In this document: piece after piece, positions 1-5,836 of the stretch
Layout of the letters: every line of letters starts with the position of its first letter
Position numbering within the stretch: the first letter of the stretch is position 1
From: JAMWZF01 sp041628615
GTDB lineage: Bacteria; Pseudomonadota; Alphaproteobacteria; Rhodobacterales; Rhodobacteraceae
DNA: 7,720 nt
Assembly (NCBI GenBank): GCA_041628615.1
Contig: JBFKOW010000159.1
Span: 1 to 7,720 of the forward strand
Direction of reading: 5' to 3'
Made by a program: the position numbers and the translations under genes
The notes under the pieces: generated by a model
Database searches by the model: none
The model's input: the letters and a program-made list of their open reading frames with translations, nothing else
What the model was told of the DNA's origin: nothing

Positions 1-691
1 CCGACAGGAACCGCGCCCAGCCGTCGTCGATGCCGCCCTGTCCGGCGCCGATGCCGTAGTGCTCGACGGTGAGCTTCATCCCCGAGGCGACCGGCTCCAC
101 CAGGTAGACGCAGCGCGACACGGTCTTGTCCTCGCCCCAGTGGGGGCGGAACTCCATCTCGATCCGGCGCTTCGGCTCGATCGCGAGGACGCGGTTGGAC
201 AGCATCACGCCGCCCGCGTCGAAGTGGAAGTCCACCGTGTCGCCGGCGGCGCCGTAGTCGCCGGTCACGTTGGAACAGGCGAAATGGTAGGCCGAGATCA
301 GCTCGCCCCGGGTGAGGGCGTCCCACAGGGCGTCGTGGGTGCAGTTGATGAAGGTCGACATCCGGAAGTCTGGCTTGGTCATGGGATCTGTCTCCAGGCG
401 GGTCTTGAGGGCGGAGAGGGCGGCGACCTGCCCGGCGAGGAACGGGTTGACCCAGCGGTCCACCAGTTCCTGCAGGGGCAGGGGGTTGAGGTAGTGATAC
501 TTGAACCGCCCCGCGCGGCGGGTGGTCACGAGACGGGCCTCTTCGAGCACCTTGAGATGCTTCATCACCCCGAACCGGCTCATGTCGAGCTGCTCTTCCA
601 GGTCGCTGAGCGACTGGCCGTCCCGGACGCGCAGGGCGTCGAGAAGGGTCCGGCGGGCGGGATCGCCCAGGGCTTTGAAGATCGTGTCCAT
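1..691 (-). CDS. ArsR-type HTH / SRPBCC (AHSA1) fusion transcriptional regulator, C-terminus beyond window
   Basis: The window shows 230 codons from an ATG at 691; no stop appears before the left edge. Residues 1-100 form an ArsR-like winged helix (starts MDTIFKALGDPARRTLLDAL; recognition helix about SRFGVMKHLKVLEEA at 39-52; wing TTRRAGRFKYHYLN). Residues about 105-230 match the SRPBCC/AHSA1 START-like fold (STFINCTHDALWDALTRGE, then FRPHWGEDKT and LTVEHYGIG). The metal-binding ELCVCDL motif of ArsR/SmtB metal sensors is absent, so a hydrophobic or organic ligand bound in the SRPBCC cavity is more likely than a metal (inference). AAGGA lies 4 nt before the ATG, a short spacing. The gene is divergent from the MFS gene at 801 across a strong palindrome, the usual geometry of an autoregulated repressor controlling its neighbour. 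Family call is strong; ligand and targets are not shown by sequence. Confidence 0.9.
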   Translation of the reverse strand, partial: MDTIFKALGDPARRTLLDALRVRDGQSLSDLEEQLDMSRFGVMKHLKVLEEARLVTTRRAGRFKYHYLNPLPLQELVDRWVNPFLAGQVAALSALKTRLETDPMTKPDFRMSTFINCTHDALWDALTRGELISAYHFACSNVTGDYGAAGDTVDFHFDAGGVMLSNRVLAIEPKRRIEMEFRPHWGEDKTVSRCVYLVEPVASGMKLTVEHYGIGAGQGGIDDGWARFLS

Positions 692-697
692 GACGTC

Positions 698-727
698 CTT
701 ATAAGTTACCAATTAGTCACGTGACAA
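698..727 (-). promoter_or_regulatory. Candidate sigma70-type promoter of the ArsR-SRPBCC gene
   Basis: Read on the minus strand, TTGTCA (727-722) and TATAAG (703-698) are separated by 18 bp. The -35 box lies inside the palindrome core and the -10 box touches its outer arm, so a bound repressor would block polymerase. The predicted transcription start, about 7 nt past the -10 box, falls at or next to the ATG at 691, so the mRNA may be leaderless or nearly so. Confidence 0.5.
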
Positions 728-738
728 GATGGTAACTT
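703..738. promoter_or_regulatory. Palindromic operator with four GTNAC half-sites
   Basis: A dyad is centred between 720 and 721. Outer arms AAGTTACCA (703-711) and TGGTAACTT (730-738) are perfect inverted repeats, and the core GTCACGTGAC (716-725) is a perfect palindrome on the same centre. GTNAC occurs four times, at 705, 716, 721 and 732, spaced 11, 5 and 11 bp. The 11-bp step puts paired sites about one helical turn apart. It lies between the divergent regulator and MFS genes and overlaps the regulator's predicted promoter. I infer that it is the binding site of the ArsR-SRPBCC protein, possibly for two dimers. Confidence 0.75.
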
Positions 739-762
739 TTTGGAACCGGAGGCCCCCGGGCT

Positions 763-804
763 ATGTTGCGGTTCCGGAACGAAACAATCCGGATGCGCCC
801 GTGA
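763..804 (+). CDS. Possible 13-codon leader ORF coupled to the MFS gene
   Basis: An ATG at 763 follows a good Shine-Dalgarno sequence (CGGAGG, 747-752, 10 nt gap). It encodes MLRFRNETIRMRP and stops at TGA 802-804. The stop overlaps the GTG start of the MFS gene at 801 (GTGA), a typical geometry for translational coupling. The MFS GTG has only a weak Shine-Dalgarno of its own (CCGGA at 789-793). The peptide resembles nothing I recognise, and chance occurrence cannot be excluded for such a short ORF. Confidence 0.35.
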   Translation: MLRFRNETIRMRP

Positions 805-2087
805 CCCAGACCCTTACCGACAGGCTCTTCGACCGGCTGGTGGCCGATGGCGAGGCAGAAGGCGGGTTGCCCGATTCGGCCCGGCGGGCCGAAGCGGGCA
901 ACTTCCTGCGCCACGTCACCGCGCTGTCGGCCTCCAAGGTGGCCGACGGGCTCGTCGATCCGAAGCTGGTGCTGAGCTGGCTGCTCACCCACCTCGGCGC
1001 GGGGTCGTTCTGGACCGGGCTGCTGGTCCCGGTGCGCGAGGCCGGGGCGCTCCTGCCGCAACTGCTCACCGCGGGCCGCATCCACGGCCTGCCGCGCCGC
1101 AAGGTCGCCTGGGCGGCGGGCGCGGCGGGGCAGGGGATCGCCGCGCTGGGGATCGCGCTGGCCGCCGTCACCCTGACCGGCCCGGCGGCGGGCGTGGCGA
1201 TCGTCGGGCTGCTGGCGCTGCTGGCGGTGTCGCGGTCGGTCTGCTCGGTGTCCTACAAGGACGTGCTGGGCAAGACCGTGGGCAAGACCCGGCGCGGCAC
1301 CGCCACCGGGACCGCCTCCAGCATCGCGGCCGGGGCGGTGGTGCTCTTCGCGCTGCTGCTGATCGCCGGGCCCGCCGACGCCAAGCCCGCGATCGTCATC
1401 GGGGCGCTGCTGCTGGCGGCGCTGGGCTGGATCGCGGCCGCGGCGGTGATGGCGACGATGCGGGAACAGGCGCAGGCGGGCGAGGCGCTCGGTGCCGGCG
1501 CCGCCGTCGGCCAGTTGCGGCTGCTGCGCGAGGACCGCCAGCTGGCCCGCTTCGTCGCCGCCCGGTCGGCGCTGGTCGGCACCGCGCTGGCGCCGCCCTA
1601 CCTGGTGATGCTGGCCTCGGGCGATGCGCCCGCCCGGCAGCTCGGCGCGCTGGTCCTTGCCGCGTCCGTGGCGGCGCTGGTGTCGTCCTTCGTCTGGGGG
1701 CGGCTGGCCGACCGGTCGTCGCGGCTGGTCCTGGTCTGGGCCGGGGTGGCGGCGGCGGTGGCGATGGGCTGTGCCCTCGCCCTGCCGGCGGCGGGGCTGG
1801 CCGACAGCTACTGGGCCAGCCCGGCGGTGCTGCTCGGGCTGATGATCGCCTATCAGGGGGTGCGGCAGGCCCGGTCCACCTACCTCGTGGACATGGCCCC
1901 GGAGGACAGGCGCGCTGGCTACACGGCGGTCTCCAACACCGTCGTCGGCATCGTCCTGCTGGCGGCGGGCGCGGGTGCGGCGGCGCTGGCAGCGCTGTCC
2001 GTGCCCCTTGCGCTGGGCGCGTTTCTGGTCCTGTCTCTGGCCGGGGCGTGGCTGTCCTGGGGACTGGATGAGGTGCAGAATGGCTGA
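801..2087 (+). CDS. Major facilitator superfamily transporter
   Basis: A polytopic inner-membrane protein of 428 residues. I chose GTG 801 (MTQTLTDRLFDRLV) because the in-frame ATG at 729 lies inside the operator palindrome, has no Shine-Dalgarno, and adds a Pro/Arg-rich stretch that does not look like the family. A soluble N-terminal segment of about 40 residues precedes the first conserved block, NFLRHVTALSASKVADGL, followed by LSWLLTHLGA and PVREAGALLPQL. A cytoplasmic loop carries KDVLGKTVGKTRRG (about 154-167), and an MFS motif-A-like GRLADRSSR lies at about 300-308 between late helices. Many Ala/Leu/Gly-rich hydrophobic segments fit about 12 helices. The substrate cannot be read from sequence. 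Divergence from an ArsR-SRPBCC repressor and overlap with a hydrolase suggest efflux or uptake of an organic, possibly lipophilic, compound (inference). The family call is firm; the start is less sure. Confidence 0.88.
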   Translation: MTQTLTDRLFDRLVADGEAEGGLPDSARRAEAGNFLRHVTALSASKVADGLVDPKLVLSWLLTHLGAGSFWTGLLVPVREAGALLPQLLTAGRIHGLPRRKVAWAAGAAGQGIAALGIALAAVTLTGPAAGVAIVGLLALLAVSRSVCSVSYKDVLGKTVGKTRRGTATGTASSIAAGAVVLFALLLIAGPADAKPAIVIGALLLAALGWIAAAAVMATMREQAQAGEALGAGAAVGQLRLLREDRQLARFVAARSALVGTALAPPYLVMLASGDAPARQLGALVLAASVAALVSSFVWGRLADRSSRLVLVWAGVAAAVAMGCALALPAAGLADSYWASPAVLLGLMIAYQGVRQARSTYLVDMAPEDRRAGYTAVSNTVVGIVLLAAGAGAAALAALSVPLALGAFLVLSLAGAWLSWGLDEVQNG

Positions 2088-2838
2088 GATGCTGACCACG
2101 CCGGAGGGCCGCCGGATCGCCTACGACCTGACCCCGGGCCGCGGCCCGGCGGTGGTGTTCCTCGGCGGCTTCAAGTCGGACAAGGAGGGCACCAAGGCGC
2201 TGTTCCTCGAGGACTGGGCCCGGACGGCCGGCCGCGCCTTCCTGCGGTTCGACTATTCCGGGCACGGCCAGTCCTCGGGCGCCTTCGAGGACGGCGCCAT
2301 CGGCGACTGGTTCGAGGACGCCCGCGCCGCGATCGGCCTCGTCGAGGGGCCGCTGGTCCTGGTCGGCTCGTCGATGGGCGGCTGGATCGCGCTGCTGCTG
2401 CCCCGAGAGTTGCCCGGCCGGGTGGCCGGGCTGGTGACCATCGCCGCCGCGCCGGACTTCACCGAGGATTCGATGTGGGCGAACGCGAGCGCCGAACAGC
2501 GCCGGCAACTGGAGATCGCGGGCCGGATCGAACTGCCCTCCGACTACGGCGAGCCCTACGTCATCACCCGCCGGCTGATCGAGGAGGGGCGCACCCGCCT
2601 GGTGCTGCGCGACCCGCTGCCGCTGCCCTTCCCGGTGCGGTTCCTGCAGGGCACCGCCGACACCGATGTCGAGATGGACGTGGCGCTGCGCCTGCTCGGC
2701 CATGCGGAGGGCCCCGACATGCGGCTGACCCTCGTGGACGGGGCCGATCACAGGTTCTCGGACCCCGACTGCCTGGCCCTGATCGCCGAGAGCATCGAGG
2801 CGGTGACCGCCCGGGCCGCCGCCCGCCCGGCCATGTGA
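2080..2838 (+). CDS. Alpha/beta hydrolase, ABHD10-like serine hydrolase
   Basis: A cytoplasmic protein of 252 residues (no signal peptide), a typical size for a compact alpha/beta hydrolase. ATG 2080 overlaps the end of the MFS gene by 8 bp and has GAGGTG just upstream (2070-2075), so the two are probably cotranscribed and coupled. Visible landmarks: oxyanion-region FLGGFKSDKEGTKA (27-40), FDYSGHGQSSG (57-67), nucleophile elbow GSSMGG with Ser98, acid motif QGTADTDV with likely Asp194, and GADHRFS with His224. The triad is complete. The N-terminal GGFKSD followed by DYSGHG, and the short cap, recall the ABHD10 acyl-protein thioesterase/esterase group; the exact substrate (thioester, carboxyl ester or glucuronide ester) is not decidable here. 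It probably acts on a compound moved by the adjoining transporter (inference). Confidence 0.88.
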   Translation: MAEMLTTPEGRRIAYDLTPGRGPAVVFLGGFKSDKEGTKALFLEDWARTAGRAFLRFDYSGHGQSSGAFEDGAIGDWFEDARAAIGLVEGPLVLVGSSMGGWIALLLPRELPGRVAGLVTIAAAPDFTEDSMWANASAEQRRQLEIAGRIELPSDYGEPYVITRRLIEEGRTRLVLRDPLPLPFPVRFLQGTADTDVEMDVALRLLGHAEGPDMRLTLVDGADHRFSDPDCLALIAESIEAVTARAAARPAM

Positions 2839-2887
2839 CGCGGATGCCATGCCGGGCCGCGGAGGGCCTCGTGCCGTCGCGTTCCTG

Positions 2888-2917
2888 TTGAGCCTTCCGG
2901 CCGCACCTGCCTAGGGT
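2888..2917 (+). promoter_or_regulatory. Candidate promoter of the 2941-6547 gene block
   Basis: In the 102-bp gap after the first hydrolase gene, TTGAGC (2888-2893) and TAGGGT (2912-2917) are 18 bp apart. The predicted start near 2924 gives a short 5' leader with a purine-rich Shine-Dalgarno, GAGGGGGG (2927-2934), before ATG 2941. The -10 box is flanked by a small inverted repeat, CGCACC (2902-2907) and GGTGCG (2915-2920). This suggests separate transcription from the upstream pair. No convincing terminator is visible between the two blocks, so read-through is possible. Confidence 0.45.
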
Positions 2918-2940
2918 GCGCGCAAAGAGGGGGGACTTCG

Positions 2941-4284
2941 ATGGCGCTGACGATCAGCCAGAAGGCGGGGTGGGGACTCGCCGACATGGGCATCGTGATC
3001 TTCGTGGTCGTCAAGCAGCTGCTGGTCTTCGCCTTCCTCACCTCCTACCTCGGGGTGCCGGTGGGACTGGCCGGGCTGGCCACGACCTCGGTGCTGGTCT
3101 TCGACATGATCACCGACCCGCTGGTCGGCTGGCTGAGCGACCGGACCGCCACCCGCTGGGGCCGCCGGGCGCCCTGGATGGTGGCCGGGGCGCTGGTCAT
3201 GGCCGCCGGCATGGTCGCGCTGTTCGCGGTGCCCGCCGGGCTGACCGGCGCGGCGGCGGTGCCCTGGGTGATCGGCTTCTTCGTCCTCGCCACGGTCGGC
3301 TTTACCATGGTCGCGATCCCCTATGGCGCAATGGCCGGGGAGATCACGACGGACGGGCGCGAGCGGTCGGCCATGACCGCGTGGCGGATGGGCTTCGCCA
3401 GCGTCGGCATCCTGGTCGGCGGGGCGCTGATCCCGGGACTGGCGGCCGGCCAGTCGCACGCCTTCGCCGCGCTGGCGGTCACGCCTCTGATGATCGGGGC
3501 GATCTGGCTGTCGGTCTTCGCCACCCGCGGCGCGCCGCGGATCGACGCGCCGTCGTCGGTGTCGCCGATGCGGATGATGGCGCTGGTGCTGGGCAACCGG
3601 GCCTTCCTGTTCCTCGCGCTGCTCTACGGGCTGATGACACTTGCGATTGCGCTGATCACCGCCGGGCTGCCCTTCGCCACGCTCTACCTGATCGCCGACA
3701 GCGGCGACACCGCGCTGAGCGCGGCTGCGCGGGCGCTGTCGGTCCTCAGCCTGATGTTCGCCGCCTTCACCGTCGGGTCGATCCTGAGCCAGGCGGCCTG
3801 GGTCCTTGCCTCGGCCCGGCTCGGCAAGTCCGGGGCGCTGATCCTCGGGCTCCTGCTCTACATCGGGCTCCTGTGGTGGCTGTTCACCGCGCTGCCCTCG
3901 GTCAACGTCACCGCGATCGCCGGGCTCTTCGTGCTGGCGGGGATGACCAACGGGTCCTACCAGCAGATCCCCTGGGCGATGTATCCCGACCTCATGGATG
4001 TCACTCGCGAGCGGACCGGCGAGGCGATCGAGGGGGCCTTCTCGGCGATCTGGCTGTTCGGTCAGAAGCTCGCCAACGCGCTGGCCCCACTGCTGCTGGC
4101 GCTGATCCTCGCGGCGTTCGGCTGGGCCGAGACCACCGAGGGGATCACCGCCCAGACCCCCGAGGCCATCGAGGCGCTGCGCTGGTCGATGACGCTGGTT
4201 CCGGCGGCGATCCTCGGCCTGTCCATCGTCGGGCTGGGCCTGCTCTATCGTCCCGAGGCGCGAAAGGTGCTGGCCCGTGTCTGA
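2941..4284 (+). CDS. GPH/MelB-type (MFS_2) symporter-like transporter
   Basis: A 447-residue, 12-helix-type membrane protein of the glycoside-pentoside-hexuronide:cation symporter family. The N-terminus ISQKAGWGLADMG aligns with MelB-type starts. The family signature is clear: FDMITDPLVGWLSDRT (54-69) followed by RWGRRAPW (72-79), with Asp55 and Asp59 in the cation-site positions of E. coli MelB. The next block, FTMVAIPYGAMAGEIT (121-136), DGRERS (138-143) and WRMGF (148-152, Arg149), is also typical. Against MelB from memory, the sugar-site acids Asp19 and Asp124 appear as Val19 and Ala125, so a melibiose-like substrate is unlikely. A cytoplasmic loop near 195-210 divides the halves, and YQQIPWAMYPDLMDVTRERTGE (about 340-361) is the matching C-half signature. 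The Shine-Dalgarno is strong. The gene overlaps the next hydrolase by 8 bp. Substrate unknown; GPH proteins include lysolipid carriers (MFSD2A), which fits a hydrolase partner (inference). Confidence 0.9.
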   Translation: MALTISQKAGWGLADMGIVIFVVVKQLLVFAFLTSYLGVPVGLAGLATTSVLVFDMITDPLVGWLSDRTATRWGRRAPWMVAGALVMAAGMVALFAVPAGLTGAAAVPWVIGFFVLATVGFTMVAIPYGAMAGEITTDGRERSAMTAWRMGFASVGILVGGALIPGLAAGQSHAFAALAVTPLMIGAIWLSVFATRGAPRIDAPSSVSPMRMMALVLGNRAFLFLALLYGLMTLAIALITAGLPFATLYLIADSGDTALSAAARALSVLSLMFAAFTVGSILSQAAWVLASARLGKSGALILGLLLYIGLLWWLFTALPSVNVTAIAGLFVLAGMTNGSYQQIPWAMYPDLMDVTRERTGEAIEGAFSAIWLFGQKLANALAPLLLALILAAFGWAETTEGITAQTPEAIEALRWSMTLVPAAILGLSIVGLGLLYRPEARKVLARV

Positions 4285-5140
4285 CCTGACCCAACTCGCC
4301 GGACGGATCGCGGCGCGCGAGGCGGCGGCGGTGCCGCCCCTGCGCCCCGGTTGTGAGGCGCGGGTGGTCTGGGCCAGGGCGCCGGCGACCCAGACCGACC
4401 TCTCCATCGTCTACATCCACGGCTTCTCGGCATCGCCCGAGGAAATCCGCCCGGTGCCCGACCTGCTGGCGCAGGCGCTCGGGGCCAACCTGCATTTCGC
4501 CCGGCTGACCGGCCACGGACAGGACGGCGAGGCGCTGGCCGCCGCGACCCTGCCGGCGTGGGAACGGGACGTCGCCGAGGCGCTCAAGGTCGGCCGGTCG
4601 CTGGGCCGGCGGACCCTGCTGATGGGCTGCTCGACTGGATGCACGCTGGCCACCCTCGCCGCCGCGAAGGGCGCAGAACTCGCCGGGGTGATCCATGTCT
4701 CGCCCAACTTCGCGATGGCCTCGCGGCTGGTGCAATGGGTTCTCGACGCGCCGGGGGTGGCCCGCTGGGGGCCCTGGGTGACCGGGCGCAGCCGGTCCTT
4801 CGAGCCGATCTCCGAGGCCCATTCCGCCTACTGGACGACCGAGTATCCGACCCGCGCGCTGTGGCCGATGGCCGACGCCCTGCGGGCGGTCCGCCGGGCC
4901 AAGCTGGGCACCATCACCGCGCCGGCGCTGTTCGTGTTCTGCGAGCAGGACACCGTGGTCAGCGCCGCCGAGACCCGCCGGGTCATGGCCCGCTGGGGCG
5001 GCCCGGTTAAGGGGCACGTTGTGACGATGGGGCCGGGCGACGACGTGAACGGCCATGTCATCGCCGGCGACATCTTCTCGCCGTCGCAGACCGGCCCGGT
5101 GGTCGACATCATGACCGGCTGGGCGCGGGCCGCGCTCTGA
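4277..5140 (+). CDS. Alpha/beta hydrolase (serine hydrolase, S33/lysophospholipase-like)
   Basis: A protein of 287 residues with no signal peptide. GTG 4277 overlaps the transporter stop by 8 bp; AAAGGTG (4263-4269) is a suitable Shine-Dalgarno. Landmarks: YIHGFSASPEEIRP (46-59) with the HG oxyanion motif, FARLTGHGQDGEAL (74-87), nucleophile elbow GCSTG with Ser119, acid motif FCEQDTVV with Asp225, and VNGHVIAGD with His260. The triad is therefore intact. A longer cap of about 80 residues (roughly 145-210) between strand 6 and the acid motif includes several aromatic residues (WVLDAPGVARWGPWV, AYWTTEY), consistent with an acyl or aromatic pocket. The context, cotranscription with a GPH transporter, suggests processing of the imported or exported compound. 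Lipase, esterase and acylglycerol lipase are all possible; the specific substrate is unknown. Confidence 0.88.
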   Translation: MSDLTQLAGRIAAREAAAVPPLRPGCEARVVWARAPATQTDLSIVYIHGFSASPEEIRPVPDLLAQALGANLHFARLTGHGQDGEALAAATLPAWERDVAEALKVGRSLGRRTLLMGCSTGCTLATLAAAKGAELAGVIHVSPNFAMASRLVQWVLDAPGVARWGPWVTGRSRSFEPISEAHSAYWTTEYPTRALWPMADALRAVRRAKLGTITAPALFVFCEQDTVVSAAETRRVMARWGGPVKGHVVTMGPGDDVNGHVIAGDIFSPSQTGPVVDIMTGWARAAL

Positions 5141-5775
5141 TGCGGCGGCCGGGCTCGGTCCGCGGGCTCGAGACGCTGGGGCGGGTGCGGCTGTCGCGCC
5201 ATTTCTACATGCGCGAATTCCTCCATTCCGAGATCGCCAGCATCCACGGCCTGCAGAACATTCCCGACGACCCGGACCTCGCCATCGCCAACGGCTCGGC
5301 GTTCTGCGCCGCCCTGCTCGACCCGCTGGAAGAGACCTTCGGGCGGGTGGCGCTGCGCTCGGGCTACCGCTCGGCCGAGGTGAACCGGTTCGGCAACGAA
5401 CGGGGGCTGTCCTGCGCCCGCAACGACTGGCCGCAGGAATGCCACGTCTGGGACCGGGCCGCCGGGGCCGGCGCGGTGGCGGGGGCGACGGTGGTGATCC
5501 CGTGGTTCGCGGATCGCTACGCGGCCGGACGCGACTGGCGCGACCTCGCCTGGTGGATCCATGACCACCTGCCGTATTCCGAGATGTGGTTCTTTCCGAA
5601 GCTCGCGGCCTTCAACCTGTCCTGGCGGCCCGTGCCGTGGCGGCAAATCTCGTCCTACATTACGCCGCGGGGGCTGCTGCTGCGCCGCGGAGACGCGCCG
5701 GCCGAGTCCGCTGCGGCTCGTGCGCGGCGATACGCCGACTTCCCGGCCTGCCGGGGGCTTGCGCCCGCCGGTTGA
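5140..5775 (+). CDS. M15-like (peptidase M15_3 / DD-peptidase fold) protein, possibly inactive
   Basis: A protein of 211 residues. Its ATG overlaps the previous TGA by one base (TGATG), so it is the third gene of the operon. The order of blocks follows M15/Hedgehog-type DD-peptidases: FYMREFLHSEIASIHGLQNIPDD (22-44), LLDPLEETFGRVALRSGYRSAEVN (59-82), a candidate zinc-ligand segment CHVWD (His102, Asp105), WWIHDHLPYSEMWFFPK (138-154), then FNLSWRPVPWRQISSYITPRG (159-179). No secretion signal is evident, although M15 enzymes usually act on peptidoglycan outside the cytoplasm. The third zinc ligand, usually a His after the Trp of the last block, is not visible: the residues read W-R-P. The Ala/Arg-rich tail from about 186 looks disordered. 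The fold assignment is moderate; catalytic activity is doubtful. Confidence 0.72.
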   Translation: MRRPGSVRGLETLGRVRLSRHFYMREFLHSEIASIHGLQNIPDDPDLAIANGSAFCAALLDPLEETFGRVALRSGYRSAEVNRFGNERGLSCARNDWPQECHVWDRAAGAGAVAGATVVIPWFADRYAAGRDWRDLAWWIHDHLPYSEMWFFPKLAAFNLSWRPVPWRQISSYITPRGLLLRRGDAPAESAAARARRYADFPACRGLAPAG

Positions 5776-5836
5776 GTTGCGCAGTCTGTGCCCCAATGGG
5801 CCGGGACAGGACGCGCCGGCAGGACAACGTGTAGCG

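Noticed and set aside
59..724. Long plus-strand open frame opposite the regulator
   Set aside because: Antisense shadow: it is read opposite a clear ArsR-SRPBCC protein, is rich in Gly/Ala/Arg/His and shows no family motif.
729..800. ATG 729 as the start of the first MFS transporter (24 extra residues)
   Set aside because: The ATG is inside the operator palindrome with no Shine-Dalgarno, and is probably upstream of or within the promoter; the extra residues are Pro/Arg-rich and do not look like the family. GTG 801 is preferred.
1975..2079. N-terminal extension of the first hydrolase into the MFS gene
   Set aside because: The extra 35 residues are Arg/Trp/Cys-rich and are the MFS gene read in another frame; ATG 2080 has a Shine-Dalgarno and starts the fold correctly.
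2839..2887. Intrinsic terminator after the first hydrolase gene
   Set aside because: The stretch is GC-rich with only short imperfect inverted repeats and no T tract; not enough to call a terminator.
717..4407. Long minus-strand open frames (717-2099, 1396-2850, 2911-4407)
   Set aside because: They give Arg/Gly/Pro/Gln/His-rich low-complexity translations opposite well-supported transporter and hydrolase genes; long spurious frames are expected in DNA this rich in GC.
5561..5836. N-terminal extension of the Gly63 hydrolase-fold protein
   Set aside because: It is the M15-like gene read in another frame; the hydrolase fold begins directly after ATG 5837.
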